NCBI GenBank assembly: GCA_022457155.1
Contig: JAJGOT010000236.1
Span: 866,001 to 930,000 of the forward strand
DNA from: Cladopsammia gracilis
Taxonomy: Eukaryota; Cnidaria; Anthozoa; Scleractinia; Dendrophylliidae
Direction: 5' to 3'
DNA length: 64,000 nucleotides
Under the pieces are notes generated by a model. That model searched no databases and was not told where the DNA came from. It worked only from the letters and a program-made list of their open reading frames with translations. Positions 40,922-53,195 of this stretch are shown here, piece after piece (within the stretch, counting starts at the first letter, position 1; the number at the start of each line of letters is the position of its first letter). Both the position numbers and the translations under genes were made by a program.

Positions 40922-43900
40922 TTAGAAGTAAGTGTCCATAGCGGGCGCATGCTCAGTTTCATCATGAGGCTCTTCTGCAGTTTGAACTTGAACTTTGTCA
41001 TCCGGGACATCAACAGACTCAGTTTTAAAGGCTTCGTTGAAGAATCCTTTTCCTTTGCTTCCCATAATAGCATCCACGACGCTTTCTCCCGTAGCTGGAG
41101 CTTCCACGTCTCCATCATCAAGATCCATAGACTCTGAATGGTAGATTTTGTTGATGAAACCTTTTCCTTTTCCTGGCTTAGGCTCGTCGACGCCGACTGT
41201 TTCGTCTAATGGGCGTGCAAAGACCTCGCCGTCGCTTTCATCGATGGAATCGTTTTTGTAGGTTTTATTATAGAAGGCGTTATCTTCATTCCCTTTGTTT
41301 CTGTTAAGGGTTGAATCTACCGAAGCGCGGGGAGCGTCCTCGCCGTCGCCCAAGTCGAAGGAATCGTTTTTAAAGGCTTTATTGTAGAATCCGCTTTTGT
41401 CGTTTGAATTCTTGGACTCCTCTGATGCCTGAGATGCCACTTCTGTATCTTCCATGTCCATTGAAAGCTGTCGAAAAGATTTACTACTGGAAAAACCTGA
41501 TTTTCGTGCACCTCTTTGGTCGTCAGTTGGATTGTCTTCTGGCGGACTAGGCGTGCTCTTGAGACCATCCCCCACGTGCATCTCTATGGAAACCACCTCT
41601 TTCTTTTCGTTATTGTTCAGTGTTTCATTATCAAAACTGTTGTAGAGTAAATTTCTTGACATTGTGCGTTGTTCAGCATGTGGATGGGCTATGCCTATCG
41701 AAGATTTACTAAATCGTCTCCGGGCAAGTATTTTGGGTTCTTTTCTTTTGACGACAAGATGGACAAATAAAAGACAAGATAGCACCGCTACAGCCAGGAC
41801 AGGCATCAACACGGAAACATTTACACATCCAGTTTCACTCTTTCTCTTGTTTCCTAGAATATAAACAGAACTTTCAATTTGAAAACATCTTTTTGATCCA
41901 CAGCCCAGGACAGCGCAATGCAGGGCTTCGCTGAGTTGGCAGGGGTGTATAAAAAGCGAGGTGATTCTAACTTTTGAGTCTACGGATAAATTCCACAGTG
42001 TGACCATTCAAATGAAAGCCCGGCACTGAGCAGTACTTTCCTGTGGTGCTGTTTATTATATATGCTGTACAAGGTGGTTCCGACTTTTGAGTCTGTGCAT
42101 AAAATCCTAAAGTGTGATTATTCAAATGAAAGCCATTGAGCAACACTTTCGTGTATTACTGTTTATTGAAGGAAAAAACGCGCCAAGTGCATTGTTGAGG
42201 TATATAAACACGCAGGAATTTGCACTTCTCATGTGTTCTTAAAAATTCCCAAGTGCTTATAGCACTCAGTGAACAATGCACGAGGAACAAGTTTTTTATT
42301 TCTTTTATAAAATAAAAACGGTTATAACGAACCTTACGTCACGCGCATGCCTTATCGAGTTATAAAGAACTCGGTTTAATAAATCATAGAGCGCGCATTT
42401 CCTTGAGCATTGTAATGTGCTATACAAGGTGGTTTTTACTTTTGAGTCTTTGAATAAATCCTACAGTGTTACGATTCAAAAGACTGAAAGCTATTGAGCA
42501 GTACTTCCCTGTTTTACTGTTTATTATGCTGTACAAGACTGGTTTTAACTTTTGAGTCTGGATAAAATCATACAATATGACCATTCAAATGAAAGCTGTT
42601 GAGCAGTTCTTTTCTATGATACTGTTCAAGGGAGGATCCAGGAATTTCTGAAAGGGGGGTCCGGGTGCATGTCTCCCGGAAAATTTTTCCGATTTTACTC
42701 TCTAAAACGCCATTTACGGCATTCCTGAGAGTCGAAAAGCGTTTGTTCAGTCAAAAACTTGACAATCAGTCAATTGGTGGAAGTGAAACAACTATGTATA
42801 AAACAATTTTATTATATTATTTTTATGAACCACATGGGAGACACAGGTCTGACAGACGGGGGGGGGGGGGGGGGGGGTCCGGCCCCCCCGCCCCCCCGCC
42901 CCTCCCCCTGGATTCGCCACTGCTGTTTGTTGTTCTGCAAAAATGAAATTTGAGATTCTTCTTGAATGTTTAATTTGGGTGGTCTTTGACTTGAGGGTTG
43001 ACACAGTAATGCAGGATGGAGTAGTGGAGTTAAAAAAAAAAGACGACGCTCCATCTACAAGTCAATTCAATTGACTTACCGCACTCACCAGCTGGCGTAT
43101 CCTTCCATCCTCTTATCAACACGATCTTGCATCGAGTACTCGACACTCCATTCGTGACGTCACACTCGTACGTTCCAAAGTCCTCATCCCTTTCTGGAGT
43201 CACCACCAGAACGTTACGGTGAATTCTTGCTCTTGAAGATTGCATGACAGTATCATTGCCTTTTTTCCAGTTGTACACCAGTGAAGTAGGAGCCGAGGGC
43301 GAGGGAGTCTGAGACGAGTTAGTGTTTTTGTTTACATAGCAACCGAGATTGACAGCTTGTCCAAGCGAGGTGGTGATTTCTTGTCGTGTGAGATCCTTGT
43401 CGAGTACAAGGTGTTCTGAAGGAAAGGAGGGAAAGATATTTGTTGAGGACAGTATTGCCACAATTATAGACACTGTGTTTTGTGCCGGACAATTACTGTG
43501 CAGTATTACGTGTCTGCGATAGCGCAGCATTAATTTCAATAAATCAAGAAACATCTCCCTCGGTTCTGATTACATTTATAGAATTTGTTCATGTGTTACG
43601 TGGTATTAACCCTTTCACGGCTGAATTTTTAAAAAAGAGTATTTTTTTTACCGTTAAATCGGTTTTTTGGGAGCAACATGGCCAAATGTCAATAAACATT
43701 GCTACAAAAGCAATTTGCTACACCCACGCTACAGTATGAACTAGATTCCGTCTTTAGGTTTAGCGCATGCGCATAAGCCAACAAAGACTGTTTTTTTTTT
43801 GCAGAACCTTTCTGATTATTTTTTGCTACATTTACTTTCCCTTTTTCTCCCCTTTCTTCTCTTCCTATCTTCTACTCTGTATTACCTTTCTATCGGCCGG

Positions 43901-46003
43901 AAAAGGTTTTGGCATAAGCGCTAAAGACGCTGGAAATGAAACATTGTTCAATTGCAAGTGTATTGACCTAATTTACCACCTAATTTTGCACCAATATTTG
44001 AACATGTTTTTTTTCGAATAACTCTGCTAGAATTTGGTCCATATTCAAAGTGGAGGCACTTGTGCATGGATCTTTTACCATCGCTGTATCAGTTGAGCAT
44101 CAAAATTATCTGGTAACGTACAAATTGATGACGTCACAAGTGGTGCTCCACTGCTGCTCCAAATGTCGACAAAAGTCGACTTTGGCAGCGAAAGTGTTAA
44201 CATCTTTTCGTGATATCCAAAGCTAGAACCAATGTCACGATGATGAGTTTTTATAGATTGATACAATATTTCAGACGATTTACCATAGTACCTCTTTTCT
44301 TATATATGAAAGGATGGAAAGTTAGTCACGAATATCCTGTGTGCAAACGTCTCCTATCCCCTTGCTTCACGCGTGAAGAGACGACTGCATGCTGGCGAAG
44401 TCAAGCCAAGACATATTCACAGCCTGCAATGTCTGGACATGTGCAGCTGAGATCATGACCGCAAAACAGTCAAGGGAATGAATGCCGGAATGACCTTCAA
44501 CTTGGATATGGGTAATAGTGCAAATATTAGAAAGCCAGCACCGAACTGAATATAAATTGTTGTTCATTTTTTCTATGGTTCGAAAATTTCCAAATCAATT
44601 TAATTTGTATTTTCCTTTATTTCAGATTGAGACAAAGGAAAACAAAAATCAAAGTGGCTTGTAAATTTCTAAACCGAAGAAAAATTAAAGCCACCACATA
44701 TACGTCGAAACCTCATTGTTTAGTTCTAATCTTCAGCCCCCCCCCCCCCCCCTCCCCATTTGAGATTTTTCTTGAATTTTGATTAATAAAAAGGGAGTGT
44801 ATCCGATTGCGCGCGGAATTTGTTATTGACTCGTAGAAATGAGACTGAGATTAAAAGACACGGGCACCTGACTGTGTCCATTGTGAGCAGCATCGCTTGG
44901 CTGTCGATTGCTCTCATATATCAGAATTGCGTTTCCAATCCAGTAAATGATTGTGAGGCTCTGGATCTTAGATTTTTGAATTGGCAAACCGATGCTAAAG
45001 CGCGAGCCGCAATGCCATGTAAACGAATAGTACAGCTGACGTCACAATCCGCGAGCCAAGGCAACTCGAACCGGCCGCCATCTTGAACCGGCGAAACCTT
45101 CACGGTTTTCCTTGGGTAGCGGCTGTCTACTATTTGATATGATAACTCGACAATCTTTTTCCGAGAAATGGTAGTCTTCTACAATTCCAAGCATAACATA
45201 AATGATCGGTACATGGGCAGAATGAAAATAGAATAGGTTTTCGAGAAAGACAAGTTGGATAACTAAATGCCTTACCCACAAGAAACAGCTAGAAATGCGA
45301 TATTTTCCCGTTCATTCAAATAATCCCCTGCCAAATTAATCCCTCGTTTGAGTGAAATCGGAGTCACGGGAAACTTAAATTACCCTGCACTTGGTTCAGC
45401 GCGATCTAATATTCTGCCAGTGTTAAAAACATGATGTATTTGAATACTCTATCTTAATTGAAAGCCTCAGCTAAACCGGCAACATGCACCATTTGGCTCT
45501 ACTAAATGAAAGAGAAATCAGTCTTAGACTAGGACATCCTGTAATTATTTTAGTATGACGTTAATCAGGGGCCACATGACAATGGCTGCTCAGTCCGGAG
45601 CTTTATCATTGTCGCTAGGGTATTGGTTTTTACCAGTTTCATAGCCGCCAATGTGTTAGTGTTTGCAATTAAAAATATAAAGATATTTTCCCTATTGAAA
45701 ACCTCGCTTATTTAACTAAGTTTTCCTAATTAGTTTTTAATACTTTTTGAAAGACTAACATGCTTTTAAAGTGCATTCCTTATTGATTTATAATTTCGAT
45801 CTTCCTGTTTTAATTATACAAGTTGACTTGCTCAATACAACAAAGAACGAACGTTTTGAAGGCTTTGAGCACAACCAGTTACTGATATTAAAGGGATAAA
45901 AGCTCTACGTTAATAGCTTACCATTAGCAACGGCATTGTCGAAAATCAAAAATATGACTTGAAAAGCACACGCATAACGAAGGCTCAACATTACAGGCGC
46001 CAT
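40922..46003 (-). CDS. IgR3: single-Ig type I membrane receptor with five acidic tail repeats
   Basis: Three phase-1 exons: 46,003-45,922, 43,415-43,089 (or 43,080) and 41,853-40,922, giving 446 residues. Exon 1 encodes a signal peptide starting MAPVMLSLRYACAFQVIFLI and ending G|GTAAGC; it is 82 bp like that of IgR2. Exon 2 is the Ig domain (LTRQEITTSLGQAVNLGCY, VYNWKKGND, DEDFGTYECDVTNGV, Cys in STRCKI) with a 12-residue Ser/Pro/Thr insertion between the first Cys and Trp. It offers two donors 9 bp apart. Exon 3 has KSETGCVNVS, a helix from VLMPVLAVAV, KRKEPK, then about 270 tail residues. The tail has five repeats of 37-39 residues with the consensus (G/A)F-Y-N-K-x-(F/Y)-K-x-(D/E)-S-x-D followed by acids, and ends MDTYF. 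The tyrosines and serines in each repeat could be phosphorylated. Function unknown; a recognition receptor is the likely class. Confidence 0.87.
41960..42160 (-). repeat. 106-bp unit repeat, about two units
   Basis: Inverted units with CTAACTTTTGAGTCT and CAGTGTGACCATTCAAATGA. It starts about 105 bp from the IgR3 transmembrane exon acceptor. Confidence 0.8.
42410..42935. repeat. 106-bp unit remnants and a G-run/C-run inverted element
   Basis: Two degenerate units at 42,415-42,625. Then an element from GGAGGATCCAGGAATTTC to GGATTCGCCACTGC contains facing G- (42,859-42,878) and C-runs (42,883-42,908). All in the IgR3 intron. Confidence 0.6.
43560..45900. other. IgR3 intron 1: no additional exon seen
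   Basis: AT-rich; poly-C at 44,737-44,752. There is a mildly GC-rich stretch at 45,000-45,100 with CCGGCCGCCATCTTG and GACGTCA motifs. No Ig or signal exon found on either strand. Confidence 0.5.
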
Positions 46004-46594
46004 TTTGGTGATTTTTCTTTTCACTCTACACCGGCACACAGTACAAAAATTCCACTCCTGATCAAGATATTCATTAGTGTATATTAGTTCACAAAACGAG
46101 GAGCGAAATACTTACAACTCAGACTTGCATACTAAATAGTCTAGCAAGTTAAATTTGTCAGCCAAATTTTGCATATTTTGTGGAATATCTTTACACTTCA
46201 CAATATTGCTGAACACTTTTATATTTAACTGCAATAGCTAGCATTTGGCGGAGAAGGGATTTGATCTCGTATTATTAGCACCAAAACTATAGATCTTTTA
46301 CTTGGGAATTTTTCAATTCAGGATCATGATGATCAGGTTGAACTGTGATGTGTGAATGAACAGTCAGTAAGCTAAGTTCCAAAGTCCAAATTCAAGTTAA
46401 AGTTGTTATCAGTAGAGCTGTCTTTCTTCCAATATTGGAAGAACAATTGAATCGATATTATTAACTCTCTAATAACGTCATTAGCGTATTTTCTCTTACC
46501 TCTATATCGGACAGCAATTTCATGACGATTTATTTTGGGATGACTTTAAATAAAGACGTCCAGTCTTAATCTAAGATCATGTAACGAGGTTCCG

Positions 46595-47295
46595 GCTCCT
46601 TTCAGAGCGTGGATAAAATTCTAAAACTGATATGTGATCATATCATTGAAAGCTATTGAGCAGTACTTTCCTGTTGTACCGTTTATTGTGCTGTACAGGG
46701 TGATCCTAACATTTTCAGTCTGTGGATGAAATCGAAAAGTGTTACCATTCAAATAAAAGGTATTGGGCAGTACTTTCCCGTGGTACTGTTTATTATGCTG
46801 TACAAGGTGGTTCTAACTTTGAATCTGTGGATGAAATCCTAAAGTGTGACCATTCAGATGAAAGCTATTGATCAGTACTTTCCTGTGGTGCTGTTTATTA
46901 TGCTGTATAGGGTGGTTCTAACTTTTGAGTCTGTGGATGAAATCCTAAAAGTGTTACCATTCAAATAAAGCTATTGAGCAGTACTTTCCTGTGGTACTGT
47001 TTGTTATGCTGTATAAGGTGGTTCTAACTTTTGAGTCTGTGAATGAAATCCTAAAGTGTGACGATTCAAATGAAAGCTACTGCGCAGTACTTTCCTGTGG
47101 TACTGTTTATTATGCTGTACAAGGTGTTTCTTACTTTTGAGTCTGTGGATGAAATCCTAAAGTGTGACCATTCAAATGAAAGCTACTGAGCAGTACTTTC
47201 CTGTGGTACTGTTTGTTATGCTGTACAAGGTGGTTCTATAACTTTTGAATCAGGCCATGGATGGATCTTACAGTGTGACCATTCAAACGGAGGAC
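46595..47295 (-). repeat. 106-bp unit array, about seven units
   Basis: Inverted array with TTCTAACTTTTGAGTCTGTG, GATGAAATCCTAAAGTGTGA and TGTTTATTATGCTGTACAAG, located 600-1300 bp 5' of the IgR3 signal exon. Confidence 0.9.
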
Positions 47296-47544
47296 GCAAA
47301 CTGACTTAGACTCGTAAATAACTCGAACCGAGCTGATAAAAGGAGTAAAAGAAAAGCAAGCTCAAGAACAGGACAGAAGGTGAGTTTTATATGACATCTC
47401 TTATATGGTTGAACTGGCTCACGATGAGAAGGAGTATTCTGATTGGTTCCCTAAGCGGTCCGAATTTTGCTGCACGACCAACAACCTCGGCCCCACGTTT
47501 GAAAACCGAGAAGCCCTGGGGACGGGGTTTGCTATACGGATTGC

Positions 47545-47602
47545 TCAGCAACCTCGTTCCCAGGGTCTCTCCTCTTCCCGCCCCCTGGGAACGAGGTTGA
47601 TT
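47545..47602. repeat. Short palindrome CAACCTCGTTCCCAGGG
   Basis: AACCTCGTTCCCAGGG and CCCTGGGAACGAGGTT are exact inverses separated by about 20 bp. The same GGGAACGAGGTTG end occurs at 8497 and 32,997. Confidence 0.8.
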
Positions 47603-47639
47603 GCTAAGATGGACTGCTCTCGAATTGATTTCACTGAAT

Positions 47640-48180
47640 TGTGTTTAAAGGGAACCTCCACTGTCAGAACAAATTGACGTTAAATTGTTGGAAATAAAGT
47701 CGAAATTTAAAATTTTTAAAAAGCAGGTGCAAATATAATTTTAGTGTACAAAATGGATATAAATATCGCCTGTTTTCGCTTTCAAATTTCCCGCGCGCCG
47801 CCATTTTGAATATTTGTGACGTGTTACGGTTGCCGCTATTGTTAAGAATCGAAGTTCTTTTGTATGCAACAATAGGCCATTTGCACGATGACGTCATTTG
47901 ACTACTACTACCAGAATTCATTTCGTTTTTCCTTTCTTATTTAAATTTTGTAATCCCAGTGCGGTTAAAATAACAATAGCCCTAATTTGCACTACAAAAC
48001 AAAAAACTGAAGGATTCTGGTAGTAGTAGTCAAATGACGTCATCGTGCAAATGGCCTATAAGACAACCGTACCACGTCATAAATATTCAAAATGGCAGCG
48101 CGCGGGAAATTTGAAAGCGAAAATAGGCGATTTTTGTACACTTTTCCTTTTCGCGGTCTGTCGGACATTCTCGCCATTTT
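47640..48180. repeat. Inverted-repeat element interrupted by the 182-bp MITE (copy 2 at 47,875-48,056)
   Basis: The outer arms, containing CGCTTTCAAATTTCCCGCGC, GCCATTTTGAATATTT and GTTACGGTTG on the left, have their inverses after 48,056. The inner 182-bp MITE, with TA on both sides, lies at the loop. Confidence 0.82.
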
Positions 48181-48749
48181 GCTTGTCGGATACTGCGCGC
48201 GTTACAACACTAACGGCGTGACCTAAAGTTTACGCTAATTTCTTAAACTCAGTCAAGCGCACGTGGCGGGAGCAGCGAAGCGATAAACGAGCTTACAACT
48301 CGGCACACAAATATGTAGAATTGTAACAAAGGAAAAAGACTGGCAACGGACAAGGATTCAACAAGACTTTTGATGACGGAGCTTGCGTTTAAGAGTGCAA
48401 AACTTCCCTGTGCGTTTGTGATTATTTGACAGCCTTACCAATATTCAATGTCCTTGAAACTCCCAGACATTTTCAGGTAAGCATTAATGCTTTCGTCGTG
48501 AGATTTTAAAGGAAATTTATCGATGAGTTTTTTTATAATCGCATTTTTCATAGGAGCACAACAAAATTACAAAAAATGAGTAAATATACCAACTTATATA
48601 GTGCGGCCTCGACGGAAATCGGATAACGCAATTTGCTTCACACTCTTTCTCAAAATAGCCTGAAGCCAAGGGTACCTTCTCAAACCCAAAAAATTATTTA
48701 GACAAGCGTATTACACTCCTTTAATTCGTGATGAACTGGGCCTCTCTGA

Positions 48750-48869
48750 GGCCCAGTTCAAACGTCGAACTTCACATGTGCCGAACCTAATGCAAATGAG
48801 CAAGACCAATAGATTTTGCTCTTTTGCATTAGGTTCGGCACATGTGAAGTTCGACGTTTGAACTGGGCC
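48750..48869. repeat. 120-bp palindromic MITE, copy 2
   Basis: Same family and exact length as 15,220-15,339. Direct TGA on both sides (48,747-48,749 and 48,870-48,872), so together the copies suggest a TNA target duplication. Confidence 0.88.
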
Positions 48870-49159
48870 TGAGATTTTGCCCAAACCCTATCCCGTACTC
48901 GCTTAGTTTTGCGAGAGATCGAGTGCAACAGATAATCATTTTTTCTCTAAACATTCATATTATCGTCATTATCGGCGCGTGCCAGTATGCACGTAGAAAG
49001 TCTTAGTGACGCATGCTGTCCACGTGATTGTTACAACATCGAGTAAGTGTATTGGAATTGTACTTAACCTTTTCACTCCGGACCCAGAAACAGTCAAGAT
49101 AGAAACGACAACAAAAATATCAATTTCGCAAAAGAAAGAAGCAAACTGCACCTAGATGA

Positions 49160-50315
49160 AAATGCTGTTCAAGGGCTATCATTTGATTGGTCACAGTTTG
49201 GGGTTCCACCCACAGACTCAAAAGTAGAACCGCCTTGTACAGCATAATGAACAGTACCACAGAAAAGTGCTGCTCAATAGCTTTCATTTGAATGATCGCA
49301 CTTCAGGATTTCATCCACAGACTCAAAGTTGGCACCACCTTGTGCAGTATATAAAACAGCACCGGATGATACTGCTTAGTGGCTTTCAATAAACAGTACC
49401 ACAGGAAAGCACTACTCAATAGTTTTCACTTGAAGGTTCGCACTTTGAGATTTCAACCACAGACTCAAAAGTTGGAACCACATTTTACAGCATCAGAATA
49501 AACAGCACCACAGGAAAGTACTGATCAGTAGCTTTCATTTGAATGGTCACACTTTAGGATTTCATCCACAGACTCAAAAGTTAGAAACACCTTGTACAGT
49601 ATAATAAACAGCCCCACAGGAAAGCACTGCTCAATAGCTTTCATTTGAATGGTCACACTTTAGGATTTTATCCACAGACTAAAAAGTTAGAACCACCTTG
49701 TACAGCATAATAAACAGTACCACAGGAATGTACTGCTCAGTAGCTTTCATTTGAATGGTCACACTTTAGGATTTTATCCACAGACTCAAAAGTAAGAACC
49801 ACCTTGTACAGCATAATAAACAGCATCACAGCAAAGTACTGCTCAGTAGCTTTCATTTGAATGGTCACACTTTAGGATTTCATCCACAGACTCAAAAGTA
49901 AGAACCACCTTGTACAGCATAATAAACAGCACCACAGGAAAGTACTGCTCAGTAAGCTTTCATTTGAATGGTCACACTTTAAGATTTCATCCACAGACGC
50001 AAAAGTTAGAACAACTTTGTACAGCATAATAAACAGTACCACAGGAAAGTACTGCTAAGTAGATTTCATTTGAATGGTCACACTTTAGGATTTCATCCAC
50101 AGACGCAAAAGTTAGAACCACCTTGTACAGCATAATAAACAGCACCACAGGAAAGTACTGCTCAGTAGCTTTCATTTGAATGGTCACACTTTAGGATTTC
50201 ATCCACAGACGCAAAAGTGAGAACCACCTTGTACAGCATAATAAACAGTACCACAGGAAAGTACTGCTCAGTAGCTTTCATTTGAATGGTTACACTTAAG
50301 AATTCCATCCACAGC
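49160..50315 (+). repeat. 106-bp unit array, about 11 units
   Basis: The longest array of the 106-bp form. Central units (49,530-50,270) are nearly identical; edge units are degenerate. The left flank AACCTTTTCACTCCGGAC resembles the terminal repeat of the 88-bp family. Confidence 0.92.
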
Positions 50316-50941
50316 CTCATAATTCATAAGCTAAAACCAAATTGCACGAGATAAGAGTAAAAGGCTTCAGTAATTCATCCGTGAACAGTATTCCTTGAAG
50401 GGTAACGAAAACGGGTTCTGCCGAGTTCTTTCATGGTGAACTAAAACATGCATGCAAGCTCTGATTTGGCGGTGTCATCTCAAAATTATTAAAACAGAAT
50501 TCAACGATTTCTCATTTTAGCACTTCGCAGTTTTAGTATCATTAACCAGTTTACATCAAAACAACTTGAACTTCAACAAAAGCAACTCAGTAATAACAAT
50601 AAGGCAAAGCAGGAAAGTATAATATATCGTGTGGATGAGCAATATTTAGAAACTAAATGATATTATTCTAAGACAACTTGTTTGCGAGTTTAAAACGTGG
50701 AAAAATACCTTTAAAACTGAAAGTCTTATTTAGCTTCCACTAGCTCTTTCTCGATTTTAACAGTGTTTTTCGTTAATAATACTGCCTTTTGCTGCATGGG
50801 CTCTGAGCCGATATATTGTTCAATCATTGTCAAATACGTCTCGTGTAACGAAGACCATGAAGTACGTAATGATAACAGCTCAGAAATGAAATGTATATTA
50901 CGTAGTTTAATGTATGAAAATTGCAATGTTATGCCACTATT

Positions 50942-51168
50942 CAACCCGTTAACTCCCAAGAGTGCCAAATTAAAAATTCAAGAAAAATCCCAAATTTCAT
51001 CTTGTAAAATACTGAAAAACAACTGGTACCATGAAAAAGTACTGCTGAAGAGGTTTCATTTGAATGGGGTAATAAGCTCCTGTCACACCATAGGATTTCG
51101 TCCACAGACTCAAAAGTTAGAACTACACTACATGTCTCCCTTATTGATTGTGGGAGTGAAAGGGTTAA
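50942..51168 (+). repeat. Solo element of the 88-bp family, single unit
   Basis: AACCCGTTAACTCCCAAGAG at the left and GTGGGAGTGAAAGGGTT at the right, with only one 88-bp unit between, so this shows the founder structure without amplification. The unit carries a short insertion (GGTAATAAGCTCCTG). It lies just 3' of the signal exon at 51,214-51,283 on the minus strand. Confidence 0.88.
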
Positions 51169-51213
51169 TATTTTTACGTTTCAGTAGAAGTACACAATTG
51201 AATTTCCACTTAC

Positions 51214-51283
51214 CAAATGTAGAAACGAGTTTAACGATAAGAAATAATGCATAACAAACCCACGTTCTATAACATATCGCCAT
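51214..51283 (-). CDS. Orphan signal-peptide exon A of the receptor type
   Basis: A 70-bp exon: ATG, MAICYRTWVCYALFLIVKLV and STF, then G|GTAAGTGG. Phase 1, as in the signal exons of IgR2 and IgR3, with a hydrophobic core ending in small residues. No Ig exon is found between it and the IgR3 signal exon at 46 kb. It is either an alternative first exon spliced to the IgR3 Ig exon at 43,415 (frame permits) or the relic of a duplicated receptor that lost its other exons. It is a paralogue of exon B at 58,912. Confidence 0.6.
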
Positions 51284-51529
51284 GATGTTTCACTGTTTAA
51301 ATGCCATACAGTGGCAACACGGTACAAAGCAAAACAACTTGCTAAAGAGGTACAAATATCAGTCGTTAGAAAATACCGATGCATTTTTGAGCAATTTCAT
51401 TGGCTGGCAAAGGTCAGGCGTGTAGGATATGGATGGTATTATCATACGATATTCTCACTCGGTTTGAAGAAGCCTCACGGCGATAACATCATATCAATGA
51501 GTTTTTCAGTTCGGCTGTAGTTTTATTTT

Positions 51530-52220
51530 AAAGAAATGGATGTTCTCCAACGCAGACTAGGTCTGAAGAGAAAGAAATCAGTAGCCTGCGCTAGGCCTGT
51601 CCCGATTGTGCTCGTCGTAAAATGCTGAAAAGTTGTTCCATAGAATACCAAAAAGAGGCTAAAAATTTGCCAAAAAATTAAACCTAAATTTCGAAAGCTG
51701 CTACCTAAATTTCATGATATTTTCATACAAACGTTAATTAAAGCTTTATTTTTCGTCCTTCTCAATAATGCTAATATCGGTTAAGAAAAATAGCTCGATA
51801 CTTTAAGCTTTAAAGTACGGAACAAAACTTACGGTTCATTTGACGTCTTGTCAAGTGACAGGTTATTTGTTCAAAACGGCCTTGATACAGACTCGTACCC
51901 AGTCGCTTCTCTGTATTCGCGCTGTGATTGATGGGAAGGATTTAGTGAGTTCGCGGTGCATCAAGGGAAGGAAGGAAGAAAAAAGCGCGCTCCTTCCCAA
52001 GCACCTTTGCGTGCGTCAATTTTCCTTCCCTTTCCTTTGCGAATAAAATAAATAAGTGCCGACTGGGTACGAGTCTGGTCGTCCTTTCATTTGCTCAAAA
52101 GTTGTTCAGGAAGGCGAAATTTGCTCGAGGGTGCTAGAACTGCAAAAAGTTGCTCCAAATGCCAAAAGTTGCTCAAACGTTGCCGAGCACAATCGGGACC
52201 GCCCTAACCTGCACACAGAC
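51530..52220. other. No gene recognised
   Basis: An inverted pair is present: CAGACTCGTACCCAGTCG (51,889) and CGACTGGGTACGAGTCTG (52,060), the ends of a roughly 190-bp element. Otherwise nothing. Confidence 0.6.
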
Positions 52221-52224
52221 GTCT

Positions 52225-52377
52225 CCTATAGAGCGTTTTCACTTGACGTCATAGCCGCCATATTAGTGTTCCCGTACAAAAGAATTTTAATTAACTTCCT
52301 TTGTTAGGAACACCAACATGGCTACCATGGCCTTTGTCATTTGAGTCCAACGGGACTGAGTGAAAACGCTCTATAGG
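52225..52377. repeat. 153-bp MITE with CCTATAGAGCGTTTTCACT ends
   Basis: The first 19 bases CCTATAGAGCGTTTTCACT are the exact inverse of the last 19. TA/TATA at both ends fits TA target duplication. Confidence 0.88.
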
Positions 52378-52485
52378 GGAATCTTTGTTTACTATTTTTG
52401 CCTCATTAGCATATGCGCCTCGTTCTCTAACCTACCTACCTACCTACAAAAAAATCAAGTCTGAATATTAGCTTTAGCTTTCTCT

Positions 52486-53195
52486 GCAGTTCTACACAGA
52501 AGCAAAAGGGGTGAAATTGGACCAGACAAACCTCATCAAGAAGGTCTCAATTAGCTTTCTCTGAAAATTTGAGCCCGATGTACTAGATACACTTCATGCA
52601 ATGCTGTATTAAAAACGCAAAATTTTACAAAGAATGTGTGAGTCATTAGCGCTTTTGCCACCCAACAATTTTGCAGTTTTTGATAGCAGATATATCCTTA
52701 AATCTTGCATTAAAAAAGGTGAAAATTGCATAGATTAACCAAGTTTAACAAGCTGTTTCAACTTTTGAAGTCAATTCGTATTTAGCATGGAGCGTTTTCT
52801 ATACAGATTCGTATGCTAATGAAGCAAAATGTAAACAATGACGTCAGCAAAGATTCCTCTATTTCCTTTGCTGCGCGTGATAAAAAAGAAATAGGAGACG
52901 TGTGCTCACAGTCGTAATACCAGGGGCCCATTCAACGTTATAGGGATAGCGGAAACAGACAAACACTATGCGATTGGAAAGAGTCTTGTGAAAATCTCGA
53001 CAACACAAAGAATGGATATCAACTACTACGGCTTCTGAAAGTTGAGGAAAATGATAGAAGAGCAAAAGCTGCTGCGGAAAGAGAGCAAGTCCAGGGAACG
53101 AAAAATCAGGCTCAGCAATTCTACACAGAAGCAAACTGAGAGTGTGAAATTGGACAAGACAAACTTCATCAAGAAGGTCTCAATAGTAGCATGCA
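52486..53195 (+). pseudogene. Two related coding-like fragments (coiled-coil/charged)
   Basis: 52,486-52,552 reads QFYTEAKGVKLDQTNLIKK, preceded by TTTCTCTGCAG. 52,940-53,118 reads on one frame through CDWKESCENLDN, LLRLLKVEENDRRAKAAAER and QAQQFYTEA to a stop. After a frame change VKLDKTNFIKKVS follows. The repeated block and its charged, helix-prone composition suggest two decayed copies of one gene. I do not recognise the family. Confidence 0.35.

Noticed and set aside
40756..41568. Met/Lys/Leu-rich and Thr-rich frames overlapping the IgR3 tail
   Set aside because: Out-of-frame shadows of the repeat-coding tail.
48440..48480. ATG...TTCAG|GTAAGC as a first exon
   Set aside because: Perfect donor but only ten codons, no downstream exon and no recognisable leader.
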